A stretch of DNA of 64,000 nt from Nitrospira sp. (GCA_005116745.1 SWDS01000006.1:545222-609221), one strand, 5' to 3'; shown: positions 52,257 through 62,447, numbered from the stretch's first letter. Made by a program: numbers and translations. Notes: generated from the letters alone by a model not told the origin.

Positions 52257-53186
52257 GTGGCTCAGCACGACCCTATCTCGCCCGACGATCATAGACAGAG
52301 TTGGGGTCTGATCCTTCCTCGCCTTGCACTAAGTTCGGTCGTTTTTCTTTCGTTGCTCATACTCACCATATGTCCGGCTTCAGGGATGGAGGACTATTCT
52401 AGGACGCGAGCCACGCATCCTGTCAGCTATGTTCCACAACCCCTCCCCTGGAAGCGAATTCCAGCGCACAGTATTCTCCTAAAGGAATTGCGATCGGGTC
52501 GCATCCTGTACGAGTACGAGGTGGGGAAACGTCTCTCGCCGGCCAGTCTCACCAAGATTATGTCGACGCTGATCATCCTTGAGAAAGGCCGCCTCAATGA
52601 TCTGGCCACCGTGAGCCGGAATGCGGCGAGGGCCCCCAAGACTCACTTGCGACTCAAGGTTGGAGAAGTCTTTCGCCTTGGGGATTTGCTCAAGGCGATG
52701 ATGATGGTCTCAGCCAATGACGCCTGCCTGGCGGCTGTCGAGCATGTCGGCGGCGATGAAGAGCAGTTTGTAAAATTGATGAATGCCAAGGCTGTGGCAC
52801 TTGGACTATCCGGCACGCATTTCAGCAACGGGTGCGGGTTCGACGGCCCAGATCATTACTCGACAGCTGAAGATCTGGCAGCACTCAGTGAAGTGGCGAT
52901 GCGAAACGCGGTGTTCCGAGACCTTGTCAGAGAGGAACGTGAAATTATCACACCGGTTAGTGGATATCGCGCCTACGTCCTGCATAACACAAATCGTTTA
53001 CTCGGCCGCATTCCCGGTGTGGTAGGGGTGAAGACCGGATTCACTTCCAAAGCCGGTCGATGCCTTATCGCGAAGGTTTCTCAAAATGGCAGCGATCTGC
53101 TTCTCGTGATCCTGAATTCCAATCGTCGGTGGAATACCGCAAAAAGCCTCATCGATTACGGGTTTCGTCTCACAACCCCTCAATAG
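52257..53186 (+). CDS. dacA: D-alanyl-D-alanine carboxypeptidase (peptidase S11)
   Basis: 309 residues with a GTG start. N-terminal signal/anchor at about 22-42 (LALSSVVFLSLLILTICPASG). Active-site motifs: SPASLTKIMS (SxxK), VSANDAC (SxN) and GVKTGFTSKAGRC (KTG). It trims peptidoglycan stem peptides in the periplasm. It is shorter than E. coli DacA because the C-terminal beta domain and amphipathic anchor are missing. Confidence 0.93.
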   Translation: MAQHDPISPDDHRQSWGLILPRLALSSVVFLSLLILTICPASGMEDYSRTRATHPVSYVPQPLPWKRIPAHSILLKELRSGRILYEYEVGKRLSPASLTKIMSTLIILEKGRLNDLATVSRNAARAPKTHLRLKVGEVFRLGDLLKAMMMVSANDACLAAVEHVGGDEEQFVKLMNAKAVALGLSGTHFSNGCGFDGPDHYSTAEDLAALSEVAMRNAVFRDLVREEREIITPVSGYRAYVLHNTNRLLGRIPGVVGVKTGFTSKAGRCLIAKVSQNGSDLLLVILNSNRRWNTAKSLIDYGFRLTTPQ

Positions 53187-53361
53187 CAGCCTCCAGCTCT
53201 CATTCTTGGCAGATCTACTCACCGAGTGAGCAGGGATAGCGGCTAGTACCATTCTGCTTGTCGGCCTGTGCTGGTGAGCCTGTTTCAGAGTGTGCAGGTG
53301 AGAACTCTTATCGATGATTCAAGATGGATTTCCCTAGACCTGACTCCATGTTTTGGCTGAA

Positions 53362-53874
53362 TTACCGTGGGGCAGCAAACTCGATGTTGATATCTTTCCC
53401 AAGGTAGTTCACTTGGAAACCCTGCTTATCGTAGGCCATGACGGCGCCCATGACGTTTTCATCACCATACTCCTCTTGGCCTAACACCTTTCTGATCTCT
53501 TCGGGGCTCTCACTATTGAGCACGTTACGAAAGATGCCTCTGGTCTTATACGTGAATCGATTATTGATGAACAGAAGATCAACTCTTCCGTCCTGAATAC
53601 GCACTCCAGCCATTGGACCGGTTGGCTTTCGTTGATCGAGCAGGAAGATGAACGCCGCTTCCTGCTCAACCTTGACTCCGGAAATCTTTTCAGTGACGAG
53701 CGTTTCAATGACTTTGGATTCTGAGTCTCCGAGTTTGACGCCGAACAGCGAGATCTCGGTGCTCGAAATGGCCTTTGGCTCCATAACATCGTTCTTGCTT
53801 AACTCGTACGGCTCGGCATGAGCTGAGCCAAGCACTACGAGGACGCTCGCCAGCAGAATGATAACTCTTCGCAT
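53362..53874 (-). CDS. Exported hypothetical protein
   Basis: About 170 residues from ATG 53874. A signal peptide (MRRVIILLASVLVVLGSAHA) is followed by FGVKLGDSESKVIETLV and a mostly beta mature region (GVRIQDGRVDLLFINNRF; GKDINIEFAAPR). Longer in-frame starts exist (54081) but would bury the signal. The family is not recognised. It could be a small periplasmic binding protein. Confidence 0.7.
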   Translation of the reverse strand: MRRVIILLASVLVVLGSAHAEPYELSKNDVMEPKAISSTEISLFGVKLGDSESKVIETLVTEKISGVKVEQEAAFIFLLDQRKPTGPMAGVRIQDGRVDLLFINNRFTYKTRGIFRNVLNSESPEEIRKVLGQEEYGDENVMGAVMAYDKQGFQVNYLGKDINIEFAAPR

Positions 53875-54064
53875 GACTCGCTCTTTCATCATTGGTGTTT
53901 GGCGTTTCTTCTCTATGTGGTCGTGATTGATCAGAATGGGTGAACCGGTAGAATCTGAAAAAGCATATGACACATTGTAGCCAAGAGCCTTCGGACCTGC
54001 AAGAAACAGGACACACGAGCCACCGTTGGATAGGGACTCGTCGGGTGGAGGCGATGCTCTTGCC

Positions 54065-54358
54065 TCATGATCGTGGCTCATCGCCCAGCAACATCGCGCC
54101 GAGTTCGCGAAGCCGGAAAAAGTAGATTTTGGATTCGCTATCCAATATCTCCGTCAGCTCATCGAGATCTCCCAAGCAGTCTTTCACGATGGCCACTCGC
54201 TGAGCGTCAAGGCCCTCGGCGGTATCGAGGTAGAAGACCACACAGCCACTGATAACTGTGTCGATCGTCATCAACTGTCCTTGGTGTGGGCTTGAAAACT
54301 GAGGCCAACCGGTGGCGCAATGCTGCTTCCACGCTGTTGCAATCTTGTTTCGATTCAT
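54065..54358 (-). CDS. Hypothetical protein
   Basis: 97 residues. A beta-strand stretch (VISGCVVFYLDTAEGL) and acidic helix (DCLGDLDELTEIL) then IYFFRLRELGAMLLG give a compact soluble alpha/beta protein. AGGAGGG lies about 13 bases before the ATG. It overlaps only non-coding DNA and opposes the 53362 gene by 190 bases. No family is recognised. Confidence 0.6.
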   Translation of the reverse strand: MNRNKIATAWKQHCATGWPQFSSPHQGQLMTIDTVISGCVVFYLDTAEGLDAQRVAIVKDCLGDLDELTEILDSESKIYFFRLRELGAMLLGDEPRS

Positions 54359-54473
54359 GAGGTATTTCTAACCCTCCTCTGCCACGAAAGCCAGCAGCCT
54401 AGCGCAGGCGCGTGCAGAGGAGCAAGTATACAGACACGAGGTCGCAATGGAACAGCGTGGAGAAATCCCAGGG

Positions 54474-55724
54474 TCAGGGGTATAGCCCACGCTGGAGATG
54501 TGCTTGGGCGACCTGGTCAATGCCACTCATGAGCGCGGCCATGCGCATGGACACTCGGCGTTCGCTCGAAAAATGAAGTGTGCGCTGAAAGGCGGACGTG
54601 ATGATATCTTGCAGCCGATTCTGGATATCTGTTGCGCTCCAGAAAAATCGCTGCAGGTCCTGCACCCATTCGAAGTACGAGACGATGACGCCGCCTGAGT
54701 TTGCGAGGATATCGGGGATCACGAAGATACCCTTGTCTGCGAGGATGCGGTCGGCTTCCAGAGTCGTCGGACCGTTTGCCCCTTCAGACAAGATTCGACA
54801 CCTCAGGGAATTCGCATTTTTAGCCGTGATCTGCTCGGATAGGGCGGCGGGCACGAGTATGGTGCAGTCTAATCGGAGTAATTCTTCACTCGTGATCGCG
54901 TCCCCAAGTTTGGTTTCATGCAGCGGCTGGCTGGGGTCGCGTCGAAGGAGCGCTGTGATATCCAATCCCTTGTTGCTGTAGAGACCTCCGTTGACGTCAC
55001 TGACAGCAATGATCCGTGCACCGTGCTCGTGCATGATGCGGGCCGTGTGTGAGCCGACATTTCCAAATCCTTGAATCGCCACGGTGGCACCGTCGATTGA
55101 CAACTTGAGGTGACGCAGCACCTCGTGCGTCACATAGACGACTCCGCGTCCCGTCGCTTCTTCACGGCCCAGGCTTCCCCCGATCGACAGCGGTTTGCCG
55201 GTCACGACGCCAGGAACAGCGTAGCCAACCTGCTGGCTGTATGTGTCCATCATCCATGCCATGATCTGGGCATCGGTCCCGACATCGGGGGCCGGGATAT
55301 CCTTGTCTGGACCGATCAGTGGGAAAATCTCCGCAGCATATCGTCGTGTCAGCCGCTGTAATTCAGCTGGGGACAGTTGTTTCGGGGCGACTGCGACTCC
55401 GCCTTTTGCGCCGCCGTACGGTAATCCGGCCAGCGCACATTTCCATGTCATCCACATTGCAAGAGCAGCCACTTCACCGAGGTTCACGTCGGGATGGTAA
55501 CGGACGCCACCTTTGGAGGGGCCGCGAGAAGAATCGTGTTGAACACGATAACCCGTAAAGACTTCGACCCGTCCGTCGTCCATCCGGACTGGGAGGCTGA
55601 CTACAAGGGAGCGTTGGGGTAGTTTCAGTCGTTCACGGAGGTTTGGGTCAAGCCCCATGGCCTCCGCCGCCTGATCGAACTGAGCCACCGCCAAGCGAAA
55701 CGTCGGGGTGTCGAGTTCCTGCAT
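54474..55724 (-). CDS. gdhA: Glutamate dehydrogenase (Glu/Leu/Phe/Val family)
   Basis: 416 residues. Substrate region GLPYGGAKGGVAVAPKQLS with the catalytic Lys, then PAPDVGTDAQIMAWMMDTYS, Rossmann motif GATVAIQGFGNVGSHTARIM, and LVPAALSEQITAKNA. It interconverts 2-oxoglutarate plus ammonium and glutamate, a link to ammonium assimilation. Coenzyme preference is not evident. The 416-residue length fits the hexameric class. lipB lies 15 bases upstream on the same strand. Confidence 0.95.
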   Translation of the reverse strand: MQELDTPTFRLAVAQFDQAAEAMGLDPNLRERLKLPQRSLVVSLPVRMDDGRVEVFTGYRVQHDSSRGPSKGGVRYHPDVNLGEVAALAMWMTWKCALAGLPYGGAKGGVAVAPKQLSPAELQRLTRRYAAEIFPLIGPDKDIPAPDVGTDAQIMAWMMDTYSQQVGYAVPGVVTGKPLSIGGSLGREEATGRGVVYVTHEVLRHLKLSIDGATVAIQGFGNVGSHTARIMHEHGARIIAVSDVNGGLYSNKGLDITALLRRDPSQPLHETKLGDAITSEELLRLDCTILVPAALSEQITAKNANSLRCRILSEGANGPTTLEADRILADKGIFVIPDILANSGGVIVSYFEWVQDLQRFFWSATDIQNRLQDIITSAFQRTLHFSSERRVSMRMAALMSGIDQVAQAHLQRGLYP

Positions 55725-55739
55725 CGTGGTCCCTCCTAG

Positions 55740-56480
55740 CTATCGGATGGATGTTTGTCTATCCGTGTCGAGTCCAGTAGGCCAATCGAGATGGAGCATC
55801 CTGCGACAGAGCTGCGCGAGCTCCTGTTTGACGGGATCAAGGGAGATCGCTTTTTGGCACACCGCTGCCATGGAGGTTATTCGGCAGTCGGAGAACCCAC
55901 AGGGATGGATTTGATGGAACGGTGTCACGTCCAGATCCACGTTGATCGCACACCCATGGAGCGTCACACCGTGCTCGATGCGGATGCCGATGAAAGCAAT
56001 TTTTTCAGGGGTTGGAGTCATGACCCAAATGCCGGGTTTACCAGGGATGCGATGGCCGGTGATGTTCCAGCAGCTCAGCAATTGAACGATGATTTCTTCA
56101 AGTAACCAGACCAATTGCCTTGGACCCGTGGCATGCCGATCAAGCTTGAGTACGGGGTAGACCACAATCTGTCCTGGGCCGTGAAACGTAATGGACCCCC
56201 CACGATTGACATGGTGGAGTTCTATCCCGTGTTCACATAAGAGCGAGGCATTGCCTCCCCAGTGCGATGCGGTGGTACTTCGCCCCAAGGTATAAACAGG
56301 GCGATGTTCAAGAATCAAGACGGTGTCCGGTACCTGATTACGGACCCGCTCCTCGTGCAAGCGAGACTGAAGCTCCCATGCATGAAGATAGGGAACTGGA
56401 TCTGAAAAGACTCGAACAGCCTCTGCGTATGGATAGGGAACATCCGGAGCTGGAGCGGTGATGGCATCGGGATAGTTCAC
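55740..56480 (-). CDS. lipB: Octanoyltransferase (lipoate biosynthesis)
   Basis: 246 residues. PVYTLGRSTTASHWGG, NRGGSITFHGPGQIVVYPVL and KPGIWVMTPTPEKIAFIGIRI are the LipB core; the catalytic Cys is in HPCGFSDCRITSM. It moves octanoyl from ACP to lipoyl domains. lipA is not in the window. It shares a strand with gdhA and may be co-transcribed with it. Confidence 0.93.
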   Translation of the reverse strand: MNYPDAITAPAPDVPYPYAEAVRVFSDPVPYLHAWELQSRLHEERVRNQVPDTVLILEHRPVYTLGRSTTASHWGGNASLLCEHGIELHHVNRGGSITFHGPGQIVVYPVLKLDRHATGPRQLVWLLEEIIVQLLSCWNITGHRIPGKPGIWVMTPTPEKIAFIGIRIEHGVTLHGCAINVDLDVTPFHQIHPCGFSDCRITSMAAVCQKAISLDPVKQELAQLCRRMLHLDWPTGLDTDRQTSIR

Positions 56481-56684
56481 TGGGGCACTCGGTGGAAGAG
56501 GTGAGTTGAGCTCTCGATGAGAAACGATTGCGTATCCCAGCGTCTGTTATTAAGGGGGGCAGCTGGACTAGGGAGAAGACATGTGTGCATGGGGTGCACA
56601 TTGTCGCATAACGACCCATGCAGTTGAAAGTTGCGTGTCGACGGTCATGAATCTGGCCGTCGACACGAGGAGAGTAAGCAGGCG

Positions 56685-57935
56685 CTATCTGATGGCGACG
56701 AAGAGTTCTTTAATCTCCGGGGTCTTCAGTTTCTTCAGCGCTTTGGCTTCAATTTGGCGGATACGCTCGCGTGTCACGGACAAACTTTGACCAACTTGCT
56801 CCAGGGTGCTGGCTTCATCGTAGCCGATCCCGAACCGGAGTCTGATGACGGTTTGCTCGCGGGGCGTCAAGGTGCTTAGGATTCGGTCGAGTTGATCGGT
56901 CAACTCCACCCGATGGACATGGGCATCGGGTGGAACGGCCTGCTGGTCTGGAATCATGTCGCCAAACTGTGTCTCTCCGTCACCAATGGGGGCCTCTAAG
57001 GCTATGGGTTCCTGAAACGCCTGCATGGTATCGCGGAGCCTTTCTGGCCTCATGCGCAGCACATGAGCAATCTCTTCTAACCGAGCGGGCCGCCCGAATT
57101 GCTGCCCAAGTTTCCGCGTGACGCGGAGGACTCGATGTGATGCTTCGGTCTGGTGCACTGGAATCCGAATCGTTCTCGATTGATCCGCAATTGCGCGGGT
57201 GATGCCTTGTCGAATCCACCACGTCGCGTAGGTGCTGAATTTGAATCCTTTCCGATACTGATATCGTTCGGCCGCTTTCATCAGGCCGATGTTGCCCTCC
57301 TGCACGAGATCCAGCAAGCTCAATCCCCGTCCGGTGTAATGCTTGGCAACATCGACGACCAAACGCAAGTTATGCCGTACGAGCTCATCCTTCCCTTGCT
57401 CTAGGATGATCCTGGCGGATCGGATTTCATCAAGCGATGCTTTCAGTTGCCTTATCGTCGTTGCGGCAGGTCTGAGATCTGGGTCTGACGGACTCAGGGC
57501 GGTGCCTAAAGCCTTCTCCGCATCGTCCAATGCGGTGGCTGAAAACCCGCTCAATCGTCTGACGACTTGAAGCATTTTTACGGTGTCTGTACAGATAGAC
57601 GTACGCTTGGACTTGAGAAGCACCTTCACCGCTTGCCGCAGCGTAGTCCGAATGCGTCGTGTCCCATGGTCTACACGCCTGGCAATCGTGACCTCTTCTT
57701 CTCGCGTCAAGAGTCTGCGTTCGCCGAATGACCGGAAGTACAACGATTCCAAGAAAAATGGGCTGGTCCCCGGGCTTGGACGCATAACCGGTTGGGGCTT
57801 CCCATCCGCTTCGGATTCCTCAGTTTCGACACGACCAATCATCCCCAATATGCCACTTGCATTCGCATCATCGGCATCGGGGGCGAACCTTGTCCGTATA
57901 TCTAGTCCCTCAGAGGATCGAAGCTCTTCTTTCAT
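56685..57935 (-). CDS. Sigma-70 family RNA polymerase sigma factor
   Basis: 416 residues with regions 1.2 (YFRSFGERRLLTREEEVTIARRVD in parts), 2 (LVRHNLRLVVDVAKHY, LDLVQEGNIGLMKAAERY, FSTYATWWIRQGITRAIADQSR), 3 (RIPVHQTEASHRVL) and 4 (LTPREQTVIRLRFGIGY, TLEQVGQSLSVTRERIRQIEAKALKKLK). Region 1.1 of the housekeeping factor is replaced by a ~50-residue acidic lead, so it is a group 2, RpoD/RpoS-like factor. No anti-sigma factor is adjacent. Which genes it serves cannot be told. Confidence 0.92.
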   Translation of the reverse strand: MKEELRSSEGLDIRTRFAPDADDANASGILGMIGRVETEESEADGKPQPVMRPSPGTSPFFLESLYFRSFGERRLLTREEEVTIARRVDHGTRRIRTTLRQAVKVLLKSKRTSICTDTVKMLQVVRRLSGFSATALDDAEKALGTALSPSDPDLRPAATTIRQLKASLDEIRSARIILEQGKDELVRHNLRLVVDVAKHYTGRGLSLLDLVQEGNIGLMKAAERYQYRKGFKFSTYATWWIRQGITRAIADQSRTIRIPVHQTEASHRVLRVTRKLGQQFGRPARLEEIAHVLRMRPERLRDTMQAFQEPIALEAPIGDGETQFGDMIPDQQAVPPDAHVHRVELTDQLDRILSTLTPREQTVIRLRFGIGYDEASTLEQVGQSLSVTRERIRQIEAKALKKLKTPEIKELFVAIR

Positions 57936-58176
57936 CGTGTCACCCCTTGCTCTGGTTGAATATCACTCACCATGGTTAGAGTCCTATTGAGCCAAGAAGA
58001 TTCACCGAATTATTCCCGGTGTATCCCTTCTACAAGGCAAAAGGGATGCCGAATCGAAGATGAGAACCTGTCGGTGTAATCAGCTCGAAAAATCAGAAAG
58101 ATTAGTGTTGGCTAATGAGAGAACGAAGGAACAAATGTCGCACTTATGCGGCATGTATGTAGAATTGGCACCACGA

Positions 58177-58728
58177 TCAGACTGAAATGCCACACCATTT
58201 CGGTAGCAATCTCTTTATAAACGGGGCAAGCGTATTGATTCGAATTTGAAAGATCGTAGGCGAGTTCTTCTCAGCCGCAATCTCGACGAGTGTCTGGAGA
58301 TATCGCAGCTGCAGTGCAGTAGGGTTTTGACTGATCGCATCCGCCAGTTTCTGCGCGGCTTGAAATTCCCCTTCCGCATAGATAATTTTGGCTCGACGTT
58401 TCCGCTCGGCTTCCTCTTGCCGGGCAATCGCACGTTGCATGTCTTGAGGAATATCCACATTCTTTACCTCGACAGCAGCAACCGTGACTCCTCATGGTTT
58501 GGTCTGTTGATCGATAATTCTCTGCAGCTCGGCATTGATGTCGTCGCGCTTCGACAGCAGATCGTCGAACTGGTTTTGCCCGAACATGAGCATCAGGTAC
58601 AGGGAGATGACGGCAACTCTCATCGCCGCGGCGAGAATCTGTCTGTGTAGAGCTCTATACAGAAACACGATGCCACGCATTGTGAACTCCATGCGCACAA
58701 GGCCTAAAATCGCCGAAGGGATGAACAA
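58177..58728 (-). pseudogene. Broken SPFH/stomatin-like gene with in-frame TGA
   Basis: Two minus-strand frames in register are split by TGA at 58492-58494. Before it: FDDLLSKRDDINAELQRIID, QQTKP; after it: [35 protein letters not shown] and [20 protein letters not shown]. Stomatins have TxPWGVxVxxVE here, so the stop replaces the conserved Trp. The N-terminal SPFH part is also missing or scrambled (CDS-like sequence only from about residue 55 of the frame). It is therefore a pseudogene, unless TGA readthrough occurs. Confidence 0.82.
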
Positions 58729-58817
58729 CGGGTAGATCGATAAATTCCACTTTCTTCTGTTGTCGTGAAATGGCCGTTGGTTGCAAACTCCGGAACGAAC
58801 CCCCTAGAATGCGCGGC

Positions 58818-59696
58818 ATGTCTCAATTATCAAGCGGCGAACGCATTCATCTTGTCGATCACAAAAGGCGCCAGTATGCCCTTACGTTGAAGGCGGGCGA
58901 AACCTATCAATTTAGTGGTCAGAAGATCGCTCACGACACGATTATCGGGCGGCCGGATGGGACCATTGTCGTTCTCTCGGGCGGGAAGAAGATGTTGGCT
59001 GTCCGGCCTACTTTTGGAGACTACGTGCTGAAAATGCCGCGGGGCGCTCAAGTGCTCTATCCGAAAGACCTCGCGCTGATTCCCATGTGGGCGGATGTCT
59101 ATCCGGGTGCACGGGTGTTCGAGTCCGGAACCGGTTCGGGCGCGCTGACCATGGCGCTGTTACGAGCGGTAGGGCCGCGAGGGTTAGTGGTAACCTATGA
59201 GATGCGGGAAGATTTTGCCCGCACTGCACTGCTGAACGTCGATCGCTATATGGGGCCCGTCCCCAACCTGACGGCATTGCGGAAGAATACCTATGAAGGT
59301 ATTGATCTACTTGACGATGGAATTCCCTTCGACCGTGTCGTGCTCGATTTACCTGAGCCCTGGCAGGTGGTCCCCCATGCAGCCACCGCGCTGCGATCTG
59401 GTGGGATCTATCTGAGTTTTGTCCCCACCGTACCCCAAGTCGTACAAACGGTTGAGGCGCTTGAACGGGCAACGGTATTCGGGATGATCGAAACGTTTGA
59501 AACGCTGCTCCGAACCTGGTCTGTGCAGGGCAGGAGCGTGCGGCCTGATCATCGCATGGTCGCCCATTCTGGATTCATCACCGTAGCCCGAAAAGTGGAG
59601 CCAGGGCTGCTCCGTTCGTTGGTTGGGAAAGAGGCTCCTCCAGACGGAGACCGGGAAGGTCTGTCCGATGAAGCAGAAGAGGAGCTGAACGCATGA
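58818..59696 (+). CDS. trmI: tRNA (adenine-N1)-methyltransferase TrmI
   Basis: About 292 residues from ATG 58818; ATGs at 58770 and 58809 are in frame. It has the TrmI N-terminal barrel (LVDHKRRQYALTLKAGETYQF), PKDLALIPMWADVYPGARVF and SAM motifs: ESGTGSGALTMALLRAVGPRG, VTYEMREDFA, and the catalytic region VVLDLPEPWQVV. It methylates A58 in the tRNA T-loop. The last bases overlap the start of the SDR gene. Confidence 0.92.
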   Translation: MSQLSSGERIHLVDHKRRQYALTLKAGETYQFSGQKIAHDTIIGRPDGTIVVLSGGKKMLAVRPTFGDYVLKMPRGAQVLYPKDLALIPMWADVYPGARVFESGTGSGALTMALLRAVGPRGLVVTYEMREDFARTALLNVDRYMGPVPNLTALRKNTYEGIDLLDDGIPFDRVVLDLPEPWQVVPHAATALRSGGIYLSFVPTVPQVVQTVEALERATVFGMIETFETLLRTWSVQGRSVRPDHRMVAHSGFITVARKVEPGLLRSLVGKEAPPDGDREGLSDEAEEELNA

Positions 59697-60454
59697 ATAG
59701 ATTGGAAGGCAAGGTAGCCGTGGTGACGGGAGGCAATGCTGGAATCGGCGAAGCGATCGCGAAACGTTTTGCCGAGGAGGGAGCATCGGTTGTCATTACG
59801 GGACGTCGGCAACAGGAAGTGGATCGTGTGGCCAGTGTGATTCGACATAACAAGGGAAAAGTACTCGGAGTTGCTGGTTCAGTAACGGACGAAACTCATG
59901 TACTGGATGTTGTCCGTCGAACGATCGATAGCTTTGGGCGGATCGACATTCTGGTCAACAACGCGGGGATCGGTGAGTTTGGGAAGCGGCTCCACGAAAC
60001 TGATGATGCCGTTTGGGCAAACGTACTGGATATCAACTTAACCGGGGTCTTCCGCATGACACGAGCCGTCATCCCCCACATGGTGAAACAAGGACGAGGC
60101 TCGATCGTGAATATCTCGTCCATTGCTAGCTTAGTCGGTCTCTCCGGCTTAGCTGCCTATACGGCATCCAAAGGGGCGCTTGACGCCTTGACGCGCGCAC
60201 TGGCTGTCGAATATGCGAAGGAAGGAATTCGTTGTAATGTGGTGAACCCTGGTCTCATCGATACGCCTATGGCGGCCCCCTTGATGGCTAATCCAGATAT
60301 GCTCCAGCCCATTCTGGCCCAATATGCGATACGTCGTCCTGGGACACCAGAAGAAGTGGCGAATCTGGTTCTGTATCTGGCCTCAGATGAAGCAGCCTGG
60401 ATGACTGGGGCGACCATTCCTATTGATGGGGGGATGACCGTCTATAAAGGGTAG
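59693..60454 (+). CDS. Short-chain dehydrogenase/reductase (FabG-like)
   Basis: 253 residues. TGGNAGIGEAIAKRFAEEG (cofactor loop), NNAGIGEFG, NISSIASLVGL (Ser), AAYTASKGALDAL (Tyr-x3-Lys), and a C-terminal MTGATIPIDGGMTV. It reduces a carbonyl with NAD(P)H; fatty-acid synthesis or sugar/steroid-like substrates are both possible. ATG 59693 overlaps trmI. Confidence 0.9.
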   Translation: MNRLEGKVAVVTGGNAGIGEAIAKRFAEEGASVVITGRRQQEVDRVASVIRHNKGKVLGVAGSVTDETHVLDVVRRTIDSFGRIDILVNNAGIGEFGKRLHETDDAVWANVLDINLTGVFRMTRAVIPHMVKQGRGSIVNISSIASLVGLSGLAAYTASKGALDALTRALAVEYAKEGIRCNVVNPGLIDTPMAAPLMANPDMLQPILAQYAIRRPGTPEEVANLVLYLASDEAAWMTGATIPIDGGMTVYKG

Positions 60455-60472
60455 TGGTTGCGGCAACGAGCG

Positions 60473-61354
60473 ATGGCGGTTTTCGTGCTAGATGAAGAAA
60501 TGGATATTGATACTCGGACACAGTTTTGCGGAGTGATTGGCAATCCGGTCGGGCATTCACTGTCGCCAGCTATCCACAATGCGGCGTTCCGCAAATTGGG
60601 GCTCAACTTTGTCTATCTCGCCTGGCACGTGGAAGCGATTGGTGAGGCCATCAAAGGGCTCCGTGCACTGGGAAACTTTCGCGGAGCGAGCGTCACGATT
60701 CCTCACAAAGTGGCAGCTATACCATTTCTTGATCATGTGGAGACGACGGCCCAAAAGATCGGTGCGATCAACACCATTGTAGCTGAAAAGGGCGAACTCA
60801 CTGGGTACAACACGGACGCGACAGGTGCTCTGAGGGCTTTGAAGATGGGCGGAGTTGCGCTAACGGGCAAACGCATCGTCGTTCTCGGTTCGGGAGGTGC
60901 CGCCCGAGCAATCGCCTTCGCACTGGCCGCTGAGTCCGGTGCAGAGAAATTGACCTTGCTGGGGATTGAGGATGCGGAGCGGACTCGCTTAGCTCAGGAT
61001 ATTCGTTCCACGACAGTGGTGACGGTAGAGGATTCGTATCTGGATGAGTCCACCCTTCGTCGGGTTCTTCCTGCTGCGCACATACTTATTCATTGTACTC
61101 CGGTCGGGATGTCTCCGAAAGTCGAGGCTACCTGTGTTCCTGCCTCGCTCCTCCATCCCGACCTGGCTGTCATGGATATTGTCTACAACCCACTCGAAAC
61201 CAGATTGCTCAAGGATGCGAAGCATGTAGGGTGTAAGACGATTCCGGGATTGGAAATGTTCCTTAATCAGGCAATTGCTCAATTTGAGCTATGGACTGAT
61301 CAGTCTGCTCCGGTTGACGTGATGCGCCAGGTCTTGGAGTCTCATTTTCGATGA
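60473..61354 (+). CDS. aroE: Shikimate 5-dehydrogenase
   Basis: About 293 residues from ATG 60473; an ATG at 60500 is possible. CGVIGNPVGHSLSPAIHNAAF is the substrate site, ASVTIPHKVAAIPFLDHV and INTIVAEKGELTGYNTDATG carry the catalytic Lys and Asp, VVLGSGGAARAIAFAL is the NADP loop. It reduces 3-dehydroshikimate. Its last four bases overlap aroK, so the two shikimate steps are coupled. Confidence 0.96.
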   Translation: MAVFVLDEEMDIDTRTQFCGVIGNPVGHSLSPAIHNAAFRKLGLNFVYLAWHVEAIGEAIKGLRALGNFRGASVTIPHKVAAIPFLDHVETTAQKIGAINTIVAEKGELTGYNTDATGALRALKMGGVALTGKRIVVLGSGGAARAIAFALAAESGAEKLTLLGIEDAERTRLAQDIRSTTVVTVEDSYLDESTLRRVLPAAHILIHCTPVGMSPKVEATCVPASLLHPDLAVMDIVYNPLETRLLKDAKHVGCKTIPGLEMFLNQAIAQFELWTDQSAPVDVMRQVLESHFR

Positions 61355-61851
61355 ATGTGGTGCTCATTGGCTATCGAGGTACGGGAAAGAGCACAGTTGG
61401 AAAGCTTGTGGCGGAGCGACTTGGACGTGTCCTAGTTTCGACCGATGCGGAGATTGTGAAATCGGCCGTCCAAAGCATTCCTGAGATCGTTGAACAGCAT
61501 GGGTGGGAGTACTTTCGTGATCTCGAAACAAAGATTTGCCAGGATCTAGCGGGCCGGGATGGGGTCGTGATCGATACTGGCGGGGGCGCGATCCTTCGAT
61601 CGCAAAATGTCGAGGGGCTGAAACGCACAGGGAAGCTGTTCTGGCTGACTGCCCCAGTTGAGACCATTGCCAGGCGAATTGGGGCGGATACACAAAGACC
61701 ATCTCTCACTGGAACGAAGTCGTTTCTTGACGAGATTCAAGATGTGCTTCGTGAACGGACGCCGAAGTATCAAGCTGCTGCTGATTACATCATTGAGACC
61801 GATGGAAAATCTGCCACGCAAGTTGCTGATGAGATTCTGGCACGACTCTAG
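61351..61851 (+). CDS. aroK: Shikimate kinase
   Basis: 166 residues. Walker A is GYRGTGKSTVGKLV, the shikimate Asp is in STDAEIV, EYFRDLETKI and DTGGGAILR give the substrate Arg and Gly, and RPSLT belongs to the lid. It phosphorylates shikimate before AroA. Its ATG overlaps the aroE stop. Confidence 0.95.
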   Translation: MNVVLIGYRGTGKSTVGKLVAERLGRVLVSTDAEIVKSAVQSIPEIVEQHGWEYFRDLETKICQDLAGRDGVVIDTGGGAILRSQNVEGLKRTGKLFWLTAPVETIARRIGADTQRPSLTGTKSFLDEIQDVLRERTPKYQAAADYIIETDGKSATQVADEILARL

Positions 61852-61915
61852 TTGCCTTGGTAGACTCTCTGAACCTTGACAAGTCTCGTCCTAACGTGAT
61901 TCATGTACTCCTGCT

Positions 61916-61992
<77 letters not shown>

Positions 61993-62447
61993 ATAATTCA
62001 ACAAGTTACCGGATCTTCCCGAGTTGCCCTGCCACGTTGATTGCACGGGGGCGGCAAGCCCCTAACCCAGAGTAAGGAGACTGATTCGTCGAGCCTGCCG
62101 ATATCATGATCGAGCTGTGCCCCTTCGCTTGCTTCCCGAAAACCAGGTTTGCTCTTTACTGAAGCAACGCACGAGCTAAGTGATGGTTGAGATCGATTTC
62201 TTATTGCCCAGTCTGGGTAAGACCATCCAAGCACTGAATGGAGTGCAGATCAGGTTCGGTCATGCTGAACATCGATTCTTGCAGAGCCTATTCTCTGTGA
62301 GCACGACTGCTGTATCGGACCTGGATGGAAGTTATTCCCCGCGTAAGCCGCATCTGCAGACGGGCGTTGGGAACTCATCTGAATATTGGTCAGATCAAGA
62401 GTAGATTCAAGATCGTATTTCGCGTCACAGTCTTGTGAGGTGGCAAC
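61993..62447. other. Intergenic region, nothing recognised
   Basis: Only short frames without good starts or ribosome-binding sites are present. No terminator with a U-run was seen after the tRNA. Confidence 0.45.
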
